A DNA stretch of 64,000 nt from Branchiostoma floridae (Eukaryota > Chordata > Leptocardii > Amphioxiformes > Branchiostomatidae). Location: positions 10,154,369-10,218,368 of the forward strand of contig NC_049986.1 in the NCBI RefSeq assembly GCF_000003815.2, given 5' to 3'. This document shows positions 22,840-34,014 of the stretch, piece by piece. The notes below the pieces were generated by a model. It was given only the letters and a program-made list of their open reading frames with translations. It was not told the origin of the DNA and searched no databases. A program made the translations under genes and the position numbers. Each line of letters opens with the position of its first letter. Position 1 is the stretch's first letter.

Positions 22840-23640
22840 ACGTGATTCTATTGAACAATCATTTTGGGGTCCGTTTGCGTTGACTATATATGTATTAAAA
22901 ACTTCGAATGTACATTTATCACATGTTTGATACCTAATATCAAACATATGCCCAGGGATTTTAGCACTTATAGCCACTATGACTGATCACGGTACCAAAG
23001 AACAGCAGGTTTTGAACCACACAGATCATGAGAGCCCTTAATGTTTTCCTGTTCGTTCGACGGAAACTTTAGACTATAACAATCACAATGCACAATGGCT
23101 CCTCGAGGCTTGACCATTGTTACTGATATTGGATCTAAAAGCATAGGAAGGAAATCTTAGCGTTAACTGCGTATAAAAAGCCTTGAACGTTTTACCTGTT
23201 TGATACCTAATAGCAAAACATCTGTCGAGGGATTTTGAGGAATCATAACCACGAAGACTGGTAAGGAGACCAAAGGATGGAAGGTTTGAGCCACTACTTG
23301 ATCCCTACTCTTTTCAATGAGTGGAATGCATTATTTTACATCCTCAAATACCGGACGTCCATTTAAAGTTTTATTTTGAACCACTCACATCGTGAGAGCC
23401 TTTACGTAATCTTTTCCTGTTCGTGCGACGGAAACTGTAGACTGCAACACTCACAATGCACACCTGTTCCTCGAGGCTTGCCCGGTGTTAAGGGTATTAA
23501 ATCTAAAATCATAGGAAGGAAAACTTTGCATTGACTGCGGATCAAAAACTTTAAACGTACCTCCTGGTTGATTCCTAATAGCAAAACATCTGCCAAGGGA
23601 TTTTGAGCAATTTTAGCCACTAAGACTGGTCACGGGACCA
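22840..23640 (+). repeat. Dispersed repeat in tandem array
   Basis: Three units of roughly 280-330 bp share TTTGATACCTAATAGCAAAA, GGGACCAAAGGA and TGCACA..GCTCCTCGAGGCTT. It is the same family as 17126-17620 (inverse) and 33540-33750. Confidence 0.65.
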
Positions 23641-23930
23641 AAGGACAGCAGGTTTTGAGCCACTCACTTTGAGACTTATCCCTAATCTTTTTTTGATAAG
23701 TGCAGTGGGTTCTTTTATGTTGTTCTCCTCCTTTTAACGCCCTATCCAAGAAATGTTCCTAACCGAAGCTATGCAGTCCATTTACCTGAATTGTGGAAAG
23801 TCGTATGATATGTCTCTCCCAAAGACAGAAGAACCGTAGTATACCAACGGACTCGAACCCAGAACGACTTGTCATTATTCCACACGACCCACTAGATTTT
23901 GCTGGCATGGCATCCGATTTTTCAGATGTT
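23641..23930 (-). mobile_element. tRNA-derived SINE (minus)
   Basis: The body (AACGCCCTATCCAAG...CCTAACCGAAGCTA) matches 37380-37675. The tRNA-like head is at 23840-23900 (ACTCGAACCCAGAACGAC on the plus strand). Confidence 0.6.
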
Positions 23931-23974
23931 ACATATTGTAACAATCAATATGTACATGTATGTATAGGCCCATT

Positions 23975-24365
23975 TAAGTTAGTAGTCATGCCTCTGGAAC
24001 TAGAGGCCGTGAGTTCGATTCCGGCTGTGATGCCAACCTGGCATACCAGCTACTGGAAAGAATAAAGAGACTCTTTTTACACAAAGATTGTTTTATTCAA
24101 ACCGACGTTTTAGCGACCGTCTGTCACCTTCTTCAGTTTGAATAACGTCGGTTTGAATAAAACAATGGTTGTGTAAAAAGAGTCTATTTATTCAGTGACG
24201 TACCAACCTGATGAAACTATTCACGGAAGCTACTGGAAAGTGTCGAAGTCCTTAGGACGGGACGTTAAGCCGTGTATTATGCTTGAGCATATTGAGCTAG
24301 GGGAATATCCTTAGCACGATCAACCTCTTAGTACTAGAGACCAGTAGAAGAAAAACTCTTCAATG
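23975..24365 (+). mobile_element. tRNA-derived SINE split by a later insertion
   Basis: The head (GAGTTCGATTCCGGC) to CAGCTACTGGAAAG ends at 24060; the body resumes at 24241 (TGTCGAAGTCCTTAGG...ACGTTAAGCCGTG). The two halves join across the insert 24061-24227 and match the copy at 33240-33365. Confidence 0.75.
24061..24227 (-). mobile_element. Penelope-like tail insertion with 13-bp target duplication
   Basis: It is flanked by identical AGCTACTGGAAAG (24048-24060 and 24228-24240). The arms 24061-24109 and 24144-24192 are 49-bp near-perfect inverted repeats, and the loop carries CGACCGTCTGTCACCTTCTT. A relative of the loop sequence is at 31950-32045. Confidence 0.75.
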
Positions 24366-24881
24366 AGCTAAACTTGAATTGATCGATATCGCATTCATAA
24401 TAAGTCTAGAATCCATCTAAAACCCTCTGTTCGTGCAAAGAAAACTCTAGTCTGCAAGATTCAATGCGCGCCTTCTCCTAAAAGATTAATCGGTGTTAAT
24501 GAGATTAGATCTGAAGGCCAACTTAGCACTGACCGCGTATTAATACATCAAAAGCATTACCTTTTTGATACCTAATAGCTAAACATCTGCTCGAGGATTG
24601 TAATCTCCTTAATAGCACTCAGATATAATTGTTTAGTAAATTATAAATTCTCAATTATATCTGAGAAAAGCCGAGAGAGAGAGAGATATCTGAGTGCTAC
24701 TAAGGATAGTCAAACCAGTCTCCTGTTAAAAATTGATGATTTAAAATTATCATTTTTCTTTGCAAGATTGCCGTCATCTGATTTCGCACATTGATAGTTT
24801 ATCACTTCACACACATCGGAGTGATAACGTGAGAATTTCAGGAAGGCGACGACAAGGCGTATTTTTCTCGGGAGAATGATC

Positions 24882-27800
24882 ATGAGGCGCCGCTGCCGCC
24901 ACTGGGCTGCTGCCTTACTGCTGTATTACATACAAGGTATGTGAGTCTTCGAATCTTTTTGTTTGATCATTTGTTTGTTTGTTCGTAATTTCGTTTATTA
25001 TTTGTTTGTTTGTTTTCGTACTATGTTTTGTTTTGTTTTGTTTTGTTTTACTCACCACATAACAAGATCCGTTGGCCGGCCTCGTCCTCAATCAAAGTTA
25101 CTGGTTTAAATGAGTTAGCCTGAGACAGCATCTCTTCTCCCTAAGTCAGAGATCTCATGATTCATCAGTGACAAGCACGACTCACTGGGGATGAGGACTT
25201 AGTAACTGACACAATGGGAGAAGCAGGAGTTACTCTTTATGTTGCATGCACGACGATTTTACTTTATTTCAAGAGGGCTATACTATTCATGGCAGTCGGC
25301 TCCGAGCCAGTTCTTTTGTCCCCGAAAGACCAATGATTTACTTTTCAAAAGAAGTGGAACCTATGTATACCATAGCGGGTATGAATTGTGGTTCGTATTG
25401 TACGTTGCCGAATGTACTTTAAAAAATCTGATGGACTTATTTCGGGGGGAAAGTAGGTAGTCTAGGAGTACTGCAATCTGAACAGATGAAGCTGAACTCT
25501 TACCTCTTACCTCACATCTCACCAGTCCCGTGAACTAGGTTTTAAAATGATCGGTTTATATCCAGTGAATCGCGACACTTCTCGTGTGTGGTGTATAAAA
25601 GATAAAAAATAAAACAAAATAAAGATTAGATGAAAATGAAAGAAAAAACATAAGAATAAAGCAATAAAAAAATGAAATTCGTATTAAAAAACATAAAAAT
25701 AAATAGAATACAAAACATACACGTAGAACATTGAAATCAAAAGTAATCAAAATTTAAAGTTTTGTGATGCAAATACCAAAGTGTTACACCATTTCAGCTG
25801 TGATAGTTGGCCGAGCTCTTTCGGTTGGAGCACAGACTGAACATGAAGTCTACTCCCTCTGCAACACCACCCGGACCAACAAGACAGGTGTCAACGATGA
25901 GCGGATGTTCAATGACACCGGAATCTTCACCGATGCGAGTAGTTTCGCCACAGACGTGGTGTTCTTCAACGGTACCCTTTGTTCCAACGACACGAAAACA
26001 GGTATGTCTTGATATCATAGTAATTTTCAAACCTATGCCCAGTCGGGCAGTTAAAGGGCTGCTGATTTTCATTTGTGGGCGAGGGCCCATAACAAAATCA
26101 GCCCACATGTTCGCGGGGAAAAAATACACGGGATCCTAGCTAACTTTTAGCAGGGCGGAGGACCGGGTCGCGAAAACGCCGATAGGTCCCCCGCCCAAAA
26201 GTGGAAAAAAGCAGCCCGTTGACTATCCGGCATAGCACTAGTTTTGAGACCTAACCGGCTCGTTCTCCGTTCTCATTTAATTGTCGAGATGCTGTCGCCT
26301 GACTGTACGCCTTGATATGGAGCAAATTATAGACAACATCACATGTTTCTTCATTTATCCACAACCCCTGTAATGTTTTACAAAAGATGCACAACAACAC
26401 ATTCGTATTGGTTGGGTGGGATTTCACCCCCTAAAAAATGGCTGCCGCCTGAGAAGAAACGAAGAATTCAAATAGTAGCAAAAAATGTAACAATTCAGTT
26501 CCCAGAATGATTCCCAGTTCGGTGGTGAAACCAGCTGACCAGGCCCTCTGACTGATCACGTCAGATCGCTCCTGTCACTGATCTTGGAGGCTGTGTGAGG
26601 TGGTTTATGCCTGTCGCCAGATTCGGTAACAAACGTTACCACCATGAGTACGATGGTTGCCACGGTTATCCACGTATAAGACTAGAAATGACCGTTTTTC
26701 TGACGCTATACAGTTTTTCCGGTATTAAAAAAAAGTATTTTTAAGATGGCAAGAGCTTGTTTTGGTATGTAGAGTATGGAAACGTACAATTACTTTTTTG
26801 AATGGATTTCAGCAAACAGTTCTCTACCGACGCCACCTCCCGACATTGACGAAGTGGCTCCGTGGGAAGACTTGCTGTTCATCGGACTGTTGGCCATTTC
26901 TGCCTTGGTGGGGACCGTCGGCAACGCTGCTGTCATCCTGGCATTCTGCCTCTACGAGAAGGTACACTCAATAATAATGGTTTATTTGGTGCTTAAAAAG
27001 TAGCCTATACAGACAGCACATTTTGGACACCCTCGGACGCGGGCATGTGTGTGATTTTCCCTGTTTGTAACTCCTAAACTACTCATCGTATGACCACTAA
27101 ATGTTCAAATGATGTACACATAATTTTCAAATGATGTACACATAGAATTTGACCTAATAGAATGCCAAAGTCAAAGTAAAAAAAAAGAAGATAATTATGG
27201 ACAAAAATGAAAGAAACTATACTAAGTATATTGTTCCGGAAACCATATGTTTTGTGTCAATCATTTGTTCTTAATCACTTAGATTTCATCAATGAAGGCC
27301 ATTGCCATTTTTTGCCATTTTTTTTTCTTTTCTTCGCAGGCTTGCTAATCACCTTTGGGGTTTCCAGGGATATGTCGATCTTTGAGTTTCCAAAGTGCTA
27401 CTACCATTTTTCCTAAGGACCACAATAACTACCGATATGCTAGAATTCATCATAAGGATCTTGAGTTATGGCTGTGAACATGAAAACAAAGACAACTAGA
27501 AAGGCCACATTTTCGAAGAAAATGCACTGTTTCCGAGGGGAAAAGAAAAATCGTCCGAAAAGAAATTTTTAAAAATCTAATGTGCGATGCCCTGTTTGCA
27601 AGATGAAAGCGTTGTATGTATAAGATATGCCTTAAAAGAAAAAATAAGAAGAATAAGAAAAGAATGTCCAGGGTGGGACACGAACTTGCTTTGCCGGTTG
27701 AGCTACTTGTAAAAGCATTACGTACTGGTGATTTTTTTAATGTTACAAACTATTTGAGCCGACGTCACAGTGACCGTTTTGAGTTTTGATTGGTTGACGA

Positions 27801-29278
27801 CGGAAGAAAGAAAAGGCCAGTAGAAACACTTTATGTTTTCCTTTGGAAACGTAGAAACAATACCCCTATAGGACGTTAATAATCTGTCGAGCCGACTCGA
27901 GGTAATAAGCAAAAAAGCATGTAAGCTTGCTAATTAGGCAAGGCTATCTATGTCCAGTTCAAGCAATAGCTACACAAACACGTTCTGACTGTTTGTCCAA
28001 CAGGTTCGCACCACTGCCAACACCTTCATCATGAACACCAGCTTCTGGGACCTGGTAACGTCTGCCGTCATCATTCCACTGACGATGTCGTCCATGGTCA
28101 CCGGTCTGCCGAACTGTGGAGAAGCCTGCTGTGCCTTCATAGGCTTTCTGAACCTCAAAAGTGTAGTGCAATCAATGTTATCTTGTTCTCTCATTGCGTT
28201 TAACCGGTATGTGCATATTGTGCTCTCACTAGCCACTTACAAGCGCTTGTTCGGTCCTTTCAAGGCATTTTTCTGGGTGGCCGGGTCGTGGATGGTTAGC
28301 ACTTTGGTCTTGGTGCCCGCTATCTCGGAAGTATACGGCAGTTTGGGGTGGGACGCGTATTCGGCAGTGTGTCAGTTGTCTTCTGCAGACACAACAAGCG
28401 TGTTGTTTTACAGAGACGTCCTTGCGTCCGTGTACTGGGTAATGGTGCTATTCGTTTCCTTGTTCTACGCCCGAATCTACCTGCACGTGCGGAAGAGTAC
28501 CATGGCCGTCGGCCAGCATCTCGGCCACAGCCCCCAGCAAGTGTCCTTGCAGGCGGTGAAGCGTACAAAACACATGTTCTACATCTTCTTCACTTTTCTC
28601 ACGCTGACCTGTCCTACCATCGTAATGACGTATATGGATGTCTACGAAAACTCAGTCCACAAAGCAATTTCCTATTTCATCCTCGCGCTATTCTACTTGA
28701 ACACAGCAGTCAATCCTATCATTTACACCTGGACCCTGAAAGAGTTTAGGCAAGGTTTTAGGTCCATGATTCACTGCAGACGACATATTGTCCCTAACCC
28801 TACAGTTGCCCAAGTCAAACCTGTTGCTAAGGGCCCCGCACGAGCCTCTCGATCACCGAAAGTCTTACCACCATTGACGGTCTCTGAACGCGTTGAGCAG
28901 GCAGTCTTACCACCATTGACGGTCTCTGAACGCGTTGAGCAGGAAATGTTACCACCATTGACGGTCTCTGAACGCGTTGAGCAGGCAGTCTTACCACCAT
29001 TGACGGTCTCTGAACGCGTTGAGCAGGCAGTCTTACCATACGTACCACCATTGACGGTCTCTGAACGCGTTGAGCAGGCAGTATTGCGACCATTGACGGT
29101 CTCTGAACGCGTTGAGCAGGAAATGTTACCACCATTGACGGTCTCTGAACGCGTTGAGCAGGAAATGTTACCACCATTGACGGTCTCTGAAAGCGTTGAG
29201 CAGGAAATTTTACCACCATTGACGGTCTCTGAACGCGTTAAGCAGGCAGGGGCGTCATTACCGGTGGTAGATACCTGA
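24882..29278 (+). CDS. Gene B: four-exon NRY-motif GPCR with an expanded repeat tail
   Basis: Exons: 24882-24936, 25798-26001, 26813-26961 and 28004-29278 (GT-AG; phases 1, 1, 0; 560 residues). The signal exon (MRRRCRHWAAALLLYYIQ) is aligned with the other three copies by choosing the second ATG; an in-frame ATG six bases earlier adds MI. The ectodomain has several Asn-glycosylation sites. Exon 3 is TM1 and exon 4 is TM2-TM7 with NRY (about residues 203-205), TLTCP and NPIIY. It is nearly identical to gene D across ECL2 (YGSLGWDAYSAVCQLSS). The tail has nine VLPPLTVSERVEQA-type repeats and ends PVVDT. It is a plasma-membrane receptor of unknown ligand. Confidence 0.88.
26025..26240. repeat. 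Fragment of a GC-rich dispersed repeat in gene B intron 2
   Basis: The segment ends GCAGCCCGTTGACTA; 13530-13830 in gene A intron 1 has a related ACAGCCCGTTAACTA. Boundaries are not visible. Confidence 0.4.
27100..27345. repeat. Dispersed repeat copy in gene B intron 3
   Basis: It carries AGAATGCCAAAGTCAAAG...TCATTTGTTC...GAAGGCCATTGCC and is related to 32700-33050 and 59190-59400. Confidence 0.55.
28862..29248 (+). repeat. Nine-copy 42-bp coding minisatellite in the gene B tail
   Basis: 387 bp encode nine units of VLPPLTVSERVEQA (A or E last, V/M/I first). Unit 5 has a 9-bp insertion (YVP), unit 8 has R to S, and unit 9 has E to K. Gene A has a single unit (VLPPLAVSKRVEQA) at the same place, so the array grew inside an existing exon. 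Confidence 0.96.
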
Positions 29279-30130
29279 GAACAGTCCAACCTGCTGTTTA
29301 GAGACCAGTCAGGGTAATAAATTCTTGTCCTGATTGAAAGTCACCAACCCTGTTGCCCCCGCATAACCGTCCATTGACATGCAAGAGATAAACACGTAGG
29401 AAAACACCCCACCAATGATCACAGATTCATATGATAAGGATACATGTAATAATGAAAGATCCCCTTTATATATATAAAGAGAGAGAGAGATGCACATGTA
29501 GATATATAGATAGATATATTCTGAGATAGAATCAGCAGAGACAAGACTCGCGATATATACTTATAGAAACGCTGATTGTGGTAAAAGAAAGAAGTTTTCG
29601 GCCTATGCACATGTGGATTATTTCAGTAAAGGTCCACAGGGTACCTGCCTTCAACGCAGTAAAAGTTAAAGTAGGGGGCACTAGAGAAATACGAGAAACG
29701 AATGAATTTGAATATAGGGTACAGCCCACTAAATATTCAAAAACAAACATTGATCTGTCCGCGTATTGGTCACCGTTTGACGCCATCTTTAAAACGCCAC
29801 TCTGCGGGGGTCAAATAACTGCAGCTGGCAATTACGATATGAAGACAGTTGCATACAAATAAGGCACGTTTTTACAAGAACTGGAAATCTTTACAATCCA
29901 ATTCATACAGTCTCAAATTCTATACACTCATTTACCAAGCAATGCAGGTTTTGCCCGGCTGCCTGCCAAACAAGATTTTCTCCCCAGCCTTCAACAGTTT
30001 TATCCGTACTACTTTATGCACCCTTGCCATGGAACCCTGGGTCGCGGATAGATACTGTGTTCTGCGACCTTGTACCCGTAAAGACTCCGAACAGAAATCA
30101 TTTAAAGACAATACGCCCTTTCCTAGATTG
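29279..30130. other. Gene B 3' flank
   Basis: AATAAATTC at 29316 is a likely polyadenylation signal, 40 bp after the stop. A short TA/GA-rich simple repeat lies at 29466-29520. No gene was recognised. Confidence 0.5.
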
Positions 30131-30176
30131 GTCCCTGCAGGCGGTGAAGCGTACACGCATGTTCTACATCTTCATT
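30131..30176 (+). pseudogene. Orphan fragment of NRY-receptor exon 4
   Basis: It encodes SLQAVKRT-RMFYIF, matching the IC3/TM6 start SLQAVKRTKHMFYIF of genes A, B, D and E, with a 6-bp loss. Flanking sequence does not continue the receptor. It is a relic of a further, lost receptor copy or of a local rearrangement. Confidence 0.7.
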
Positions 30177-30920
30177 TGGGCAATGACAGGAATCCAGGAT
30201 AATATATCAAAGATGAAGGCCCTGATTCATAAACAGTTGTCTTCTCGACCATAGTCTTGATTTAGATAGAAATGTCCAGAAGTGCTTTGTTTACTTTTTA
30301 GGGACCGTCACCTTTGACATATTACCCAGAATTCATGTTGCCTTTGTGAAGCAAAGGATTCTGGGAGTATAAAATAAGTGGGTAGAAGCAGTTAACAGTA
30401 AGATGCACCATTGATGACGTAGTATTCTGGCTATCATCAGTTTACCTTTGTAGTACTTGAGGGAAGATTAGATGACAATGTTGTATGTAAATGTGGCCGT
30501 ATCACACTTGTTAGAATACTGATATTACACGGTACGACGGCCCATAACGACACGGCTAAAGAGCGGCTTGAAATCTATGTCTGCCGAAAACGGCTACACG
30601 TATATACCGTATGATGTAAATATTAAAAGTGAATTAAAGGGAATACGATAGTTGTAATGTGGTGCGATGATGTTGATAATATAAATCTTGTTAATCTTTG
30701 AGTGTGTATGTAATATTTCTTTGTGAATGCAGCATAGTCATATCATAAAACATGGTAATATGGATAAGGCTGAATTGATTTGGTTATAGTAATGACATCC
30801 TCTGGAAAGCCCAAAAACTGATGCGAGTATGCGTTTGTGAAAAACAAAAGTTGCCTTCATTATAGTTGCCTATATTCAAGTAGTCAGGATCGTTGAAGAA
30901 CTTTCTAAACACACAGAGTA

Positions 30921-31316
30921 TACACCTTTCTCACGCGGCGGCCATGATAGATCTAAAACGAGTTCAATGAGGCAAACAAAAGAATGTCCATCATAATTAG
31001 TAGTTCAACCAATGATAGCATGGAAATTAGAAAATTGACCAATGAGAGAATGGCTGCATGTCCGTCAAATATTTGCATTATTATGCTTTTGATTTTGCAT
31101 TTCTTAAGGGAATATGGGATTAGTACGTGAGTCCAAATTGCTACATATTTCGCTGCATAACACTGGTCATAATATTTATTATTTGATTTTATATTGTGAA
31201 AATTTGTGTGGTCTGGGGAAAAACTAAATGGGAGCTGATTTTAGAAATAAGTTTTGTCTGTTTGCCTCATTGACCTCGTCTTCAATCTAGGATGGCCTCC
31301 GCATGAGAAAGGTGTA
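30921..31316. mobile_element. MITE with about 55-bp TIRs
   Basis: The left end TACACCTTTCTCACGCGGCG (30921) to ...TCAATGAGGCAAACA mirrors the right end TGTTTGCCTCATTGAC... to GGTGTA (31316), with about 85% pairing. The interior is AT-rich with no frame. Confidence 0.8.
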
Positions 31317-31786
31317 TTGTACATAGATTGATAGATTCCTCTTTTTTGTTCTTTCATATTTTCTTCTTTGAATTTGTAATTGACTTGGAATACTTTGAAA
31401 TTAGTATCCGTCTCCCGTGCGCCGATGTCATCCATATAATCTTATCAAAATGGCAAAAGTAAGACATGATTGAAAGAGATATGAAGGTTGTGTAGTTGTG
31501 TTGTGTATTGTAATATGATGTACCATATAGAAAAACTGTAAAAGCTCGGAACGTTTGGAGAGTAAAGTTGAGAGTGAAAATGAAAATGAAAATGGAATAT
31601 TATATACAAGCAAAATAATTGAAAAATAACATTGTACTTCTAGGCCATCGTATGGAATGTTTGTAGATAGAACTTCAGTGAACTTTTCGGAATGATTATG
31701 GATCTAGAAAGATATACTATTGAACATAAAACATGAAAGACATCTAAATCACTTAATGTTTAATCCCACTGATAGAAGACAAACTA

Positions 31787-31787
<1 letters not shown>

Positions 31788-31852
<65 letters not shown>
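31788..31852. repeat. (AT)n microsatellite
   Basis: 65 bp of alternating T and A. Confidence 0.97.
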
Positions 31853-31855
<3 letters not shown>

Positions 31856-31949
31856 TTGTGGTTCTTGACTTTAAAAAACAAATTTGAGAGCTTTTATTAT
31901 GAAGTTAGCTAATGTACCAACATGATATATTTCAGTATTACCGGATGAA

Positions 31950-32045
31950 TAACAGGCTTAAGATTCTTTGTGCACAACCAACTGTTTTATTCAATAGACG
32001 TTTCGGCGACCGTCTGTCACCTTCTTCGGGGACATTCTGACTGGT
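31950..32045 (-). mobile_element. Penelope-like tail fragment
   Basis: It has CGACCGTCTGTCACCTTCTT and TGTTTTATTCAATAGACGTT, matching the arms and loop of 24061-24227. Only one arm is present. Confidence 0.55.
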
Positions 32046-32054
32046 ACACAAAGT

Positions 32055-32310
32055 ACTGCAGCATAGGTGTCGCTGCTCACAGATGCAGTCCCAAACGTAA
32101 AGTATTTACATACTAGTATATGCAGATACAGCCAATATGGTGTTTACAATGCGATCCCAAACGTACAGGGGTGCATTATATCCATAAATGTCAAGTAACG
32201 ATGATAACAGTGCTACAATTATCATAAAGCTTAAGAATGAGTGAAATCACCTGATGTTATGCAGTTTTGCACAATAAAAATCGTTTGAAGCACAATCTGT
32301 CTTCGCCTGT
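32055..32310. repeat. Left arm of a long-range inverted repeat
   Basis: Blocks ATAGGTGTCGCTG, GTTTACAATGCGATCCCAAA and CAGTTTTGCACAATAAA recur in the same order in inverse orientation at 36480-36830. Confidence 0.75.
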
Positions 32311-32352
32311 ATATGCATGTCTTTGGACAGCGCTTGGAGTAGACAATGGGTA

Positions 32353-32690
32353 TGCAATGACTGCATGCATCGTGAACTATCTAAATCTAGCTAGCTACTA
32401 GTATTTGAATTCTTTTTATGCAGAATAGATACAAAGTTAATATTCATCTTATACAGTTACCCCAATGATTACATCGTGAACTATCTAGCTAGCAATACGA
32501 ATTGTTTATATGCAGAATATATACCAAGTTAATATTCATCTTATGCACAGTTACCCAATATGTAATGATTGCATCGCGAACTATATGCACATGTATTTAG
32601 CTAGTCATGCGATCTACGACTTGTTTACATGCAATGATGCAAAATACATACAAAGTTAATGTTCATCTTATACACTGTTACCCAATCAAA
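32353..32690. repeat. Tandem repeat, three units of about 95-125 bp
   Basis: Units share GCATCGTGAACTAT, TGCAGAATA.ATAC.AAGTTA and TTCATCTTAT...AGTTACCC. Confidence 0.75.
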
Positions 32691-32699
32691 TTCTGCGCA

Positions 32700-33050
32700 C
32701 AGGTAGGTTTAAAGTCTGATTTAGGCCATTTTTTCTAGTATAAGGGTGAAGTTCGCCTTCGGATAAATTTTTTCCGTTTTCAAAAACGTTTTCACCATGC
32801 TAGTACTCTATCTCCTACAATCTGCTTCAAATTGAGCAATTTGCCATGTACATGTATTGCAAAATGTTGGAAATTGGATATTAACGTCACAGAATGCCAT
32901 AATGAAATCCAACGTCAAAGAAGATGTGAAAGAACCAAAATGAAGAATCTATCGTTCGGTACACTGTAAATCATGTTATGTGTGTTCAGTCATTTGCTCA
33001 ACCTTTCTGACCAATTATGTTTCATATAAAAGGCAACTATAATGCCAAAA
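32700..33050. repeat. Dispersed repeat copy
   Basis: It carries AGAATGCCATAATGAAATCC, CAACCTTTCTGACCA and AAAGGCAACTATAATGCC and is related to 27100-27345, 59190-59400 and part of 47365-47500. Confidence 0.6.
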
Positions 33051-33239
33051 TATTTTCTTCTTCCCAAATGATTACAACCATATAATCGAATGGACATGGC
33101 CTAAACTATTTATATCCTTACATGCCCTGCATACAAGTCATTGTTTGAGTCACATACTTGACAATGCATTCACCATATAATCAGACGTTAACAATTGTAA
33201 CACTTGACAGAATATTTTTCTTATCACAAAACACATGCA

Positions 33240-33365
33240 CACACAAGGAAAGCGCGAGTTCGGTCCCGGCTGTGTCGCTCACGCAACATATGCACGCTAC
33301 CGGAAAGGGCTTAGAATGGGCGTTATAATTAAGCCGTGGTCCTCTGTTTATTGCGCTTAAGCTTG
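33240..33365 (+). mobile_element. tRNA-derived SINE fragment
   Basis: GAGTTCGGTCCCGGCTGTG (box B-like), then CTACCGGAAAGGGCTTAG and AATTAAGCCGTGG. It matches the split SINE at 23975-24365. Confidence 0.65.
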
Positions 33366-33539
33366 TCAATAGATTTTCAGTTCAATAAAGGAATAATTTC
33401 TCACTACAATAAACATGAAAATACTAAATATCATGTCTGTATTTTCTGTCACGACCAGTAGAAGAATATCTCTAGATCTTCTGTCAGCTCTCTGGATCAT
33501 TTCACCAAAACATGCGGAGTCTAGACTCGGTTAAATTTC

Positions 33540-33750
33540 GCTGTTCGTGCAGCAGAAATGCTATAAAGCTAGACTATAACATTCACAGGGCACACCTGCT
33601 CCACAGGGCTTATCTGGTGTTACTGTGGTTAGATCTAAAAGCTTTGGAAGGGATAGGATTGCATTAACGTCGATTTGAAACCTTAAACACATTACCTGTT
33701 TGATGCCTAGGAGCAAAACATCTCCTTAGGGATTTTGGGTAATTTCCGTT
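33540..33750 (+). repeat. Dispersed repeat unit
   Basis: Same family as 22840-23640 (CACACCTGCTCCACAGGGCTT, TGATGCCTAGGAGCAAAACA). Confidence 0.65.
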
Positions 33751-33802
33751 TAGAATCGCTTTTAATGTTTCATATTTGAAGATGATTTTTTTGGCAAGAG
33801 AG

Positions 33803-33960
33803 TGTGTGAGTGAGTGAGTGAGTGAGTGAGTGAGGAGTGAGTGAGTGAGTGAGTGAGTGAGTGAGTGAGTGAGTGAGTGAGTGAGTGAGTGAGTGAGTGA
33901 GTGAGTGAGTGAGTGAGTGAGTGAGAGAGAGAGAGTGAGTGAGTGAATGAGCGAATGAGT
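33803..33960. repeat. (GTGA)n microsatellite
   Basis: About 150 bp of GTGA repeats with short GAGA and AGGA interruptions. The Ser-Leu-Thr-His frames on the minus strand come from the repeat. Confidence 0.97.
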
Positions 33961-34014
33961 AAACAATGGTCATTTTCCTCAGGTATATACCACTGGCATT
34001 AACGACCCTGTCTG

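Noticed and set aside
28862-29248. CRISPR-like regular repeats
   Set aside because: 42-bp units abut with no spacers, are in frame in a receptor tail, and the genome is animal.
28771-29289. Long minus-strand frames across the gene B tail
   Set aside because: Antisense shadows of the coding minisatellite; their repeats have no independent support.
33664-33973. Minus-strand frames of repeating Ser-Leu-Thr-His
   Set aside because: Direct translation of the GTGA microsatellite; no start context or flanking coding sequence.
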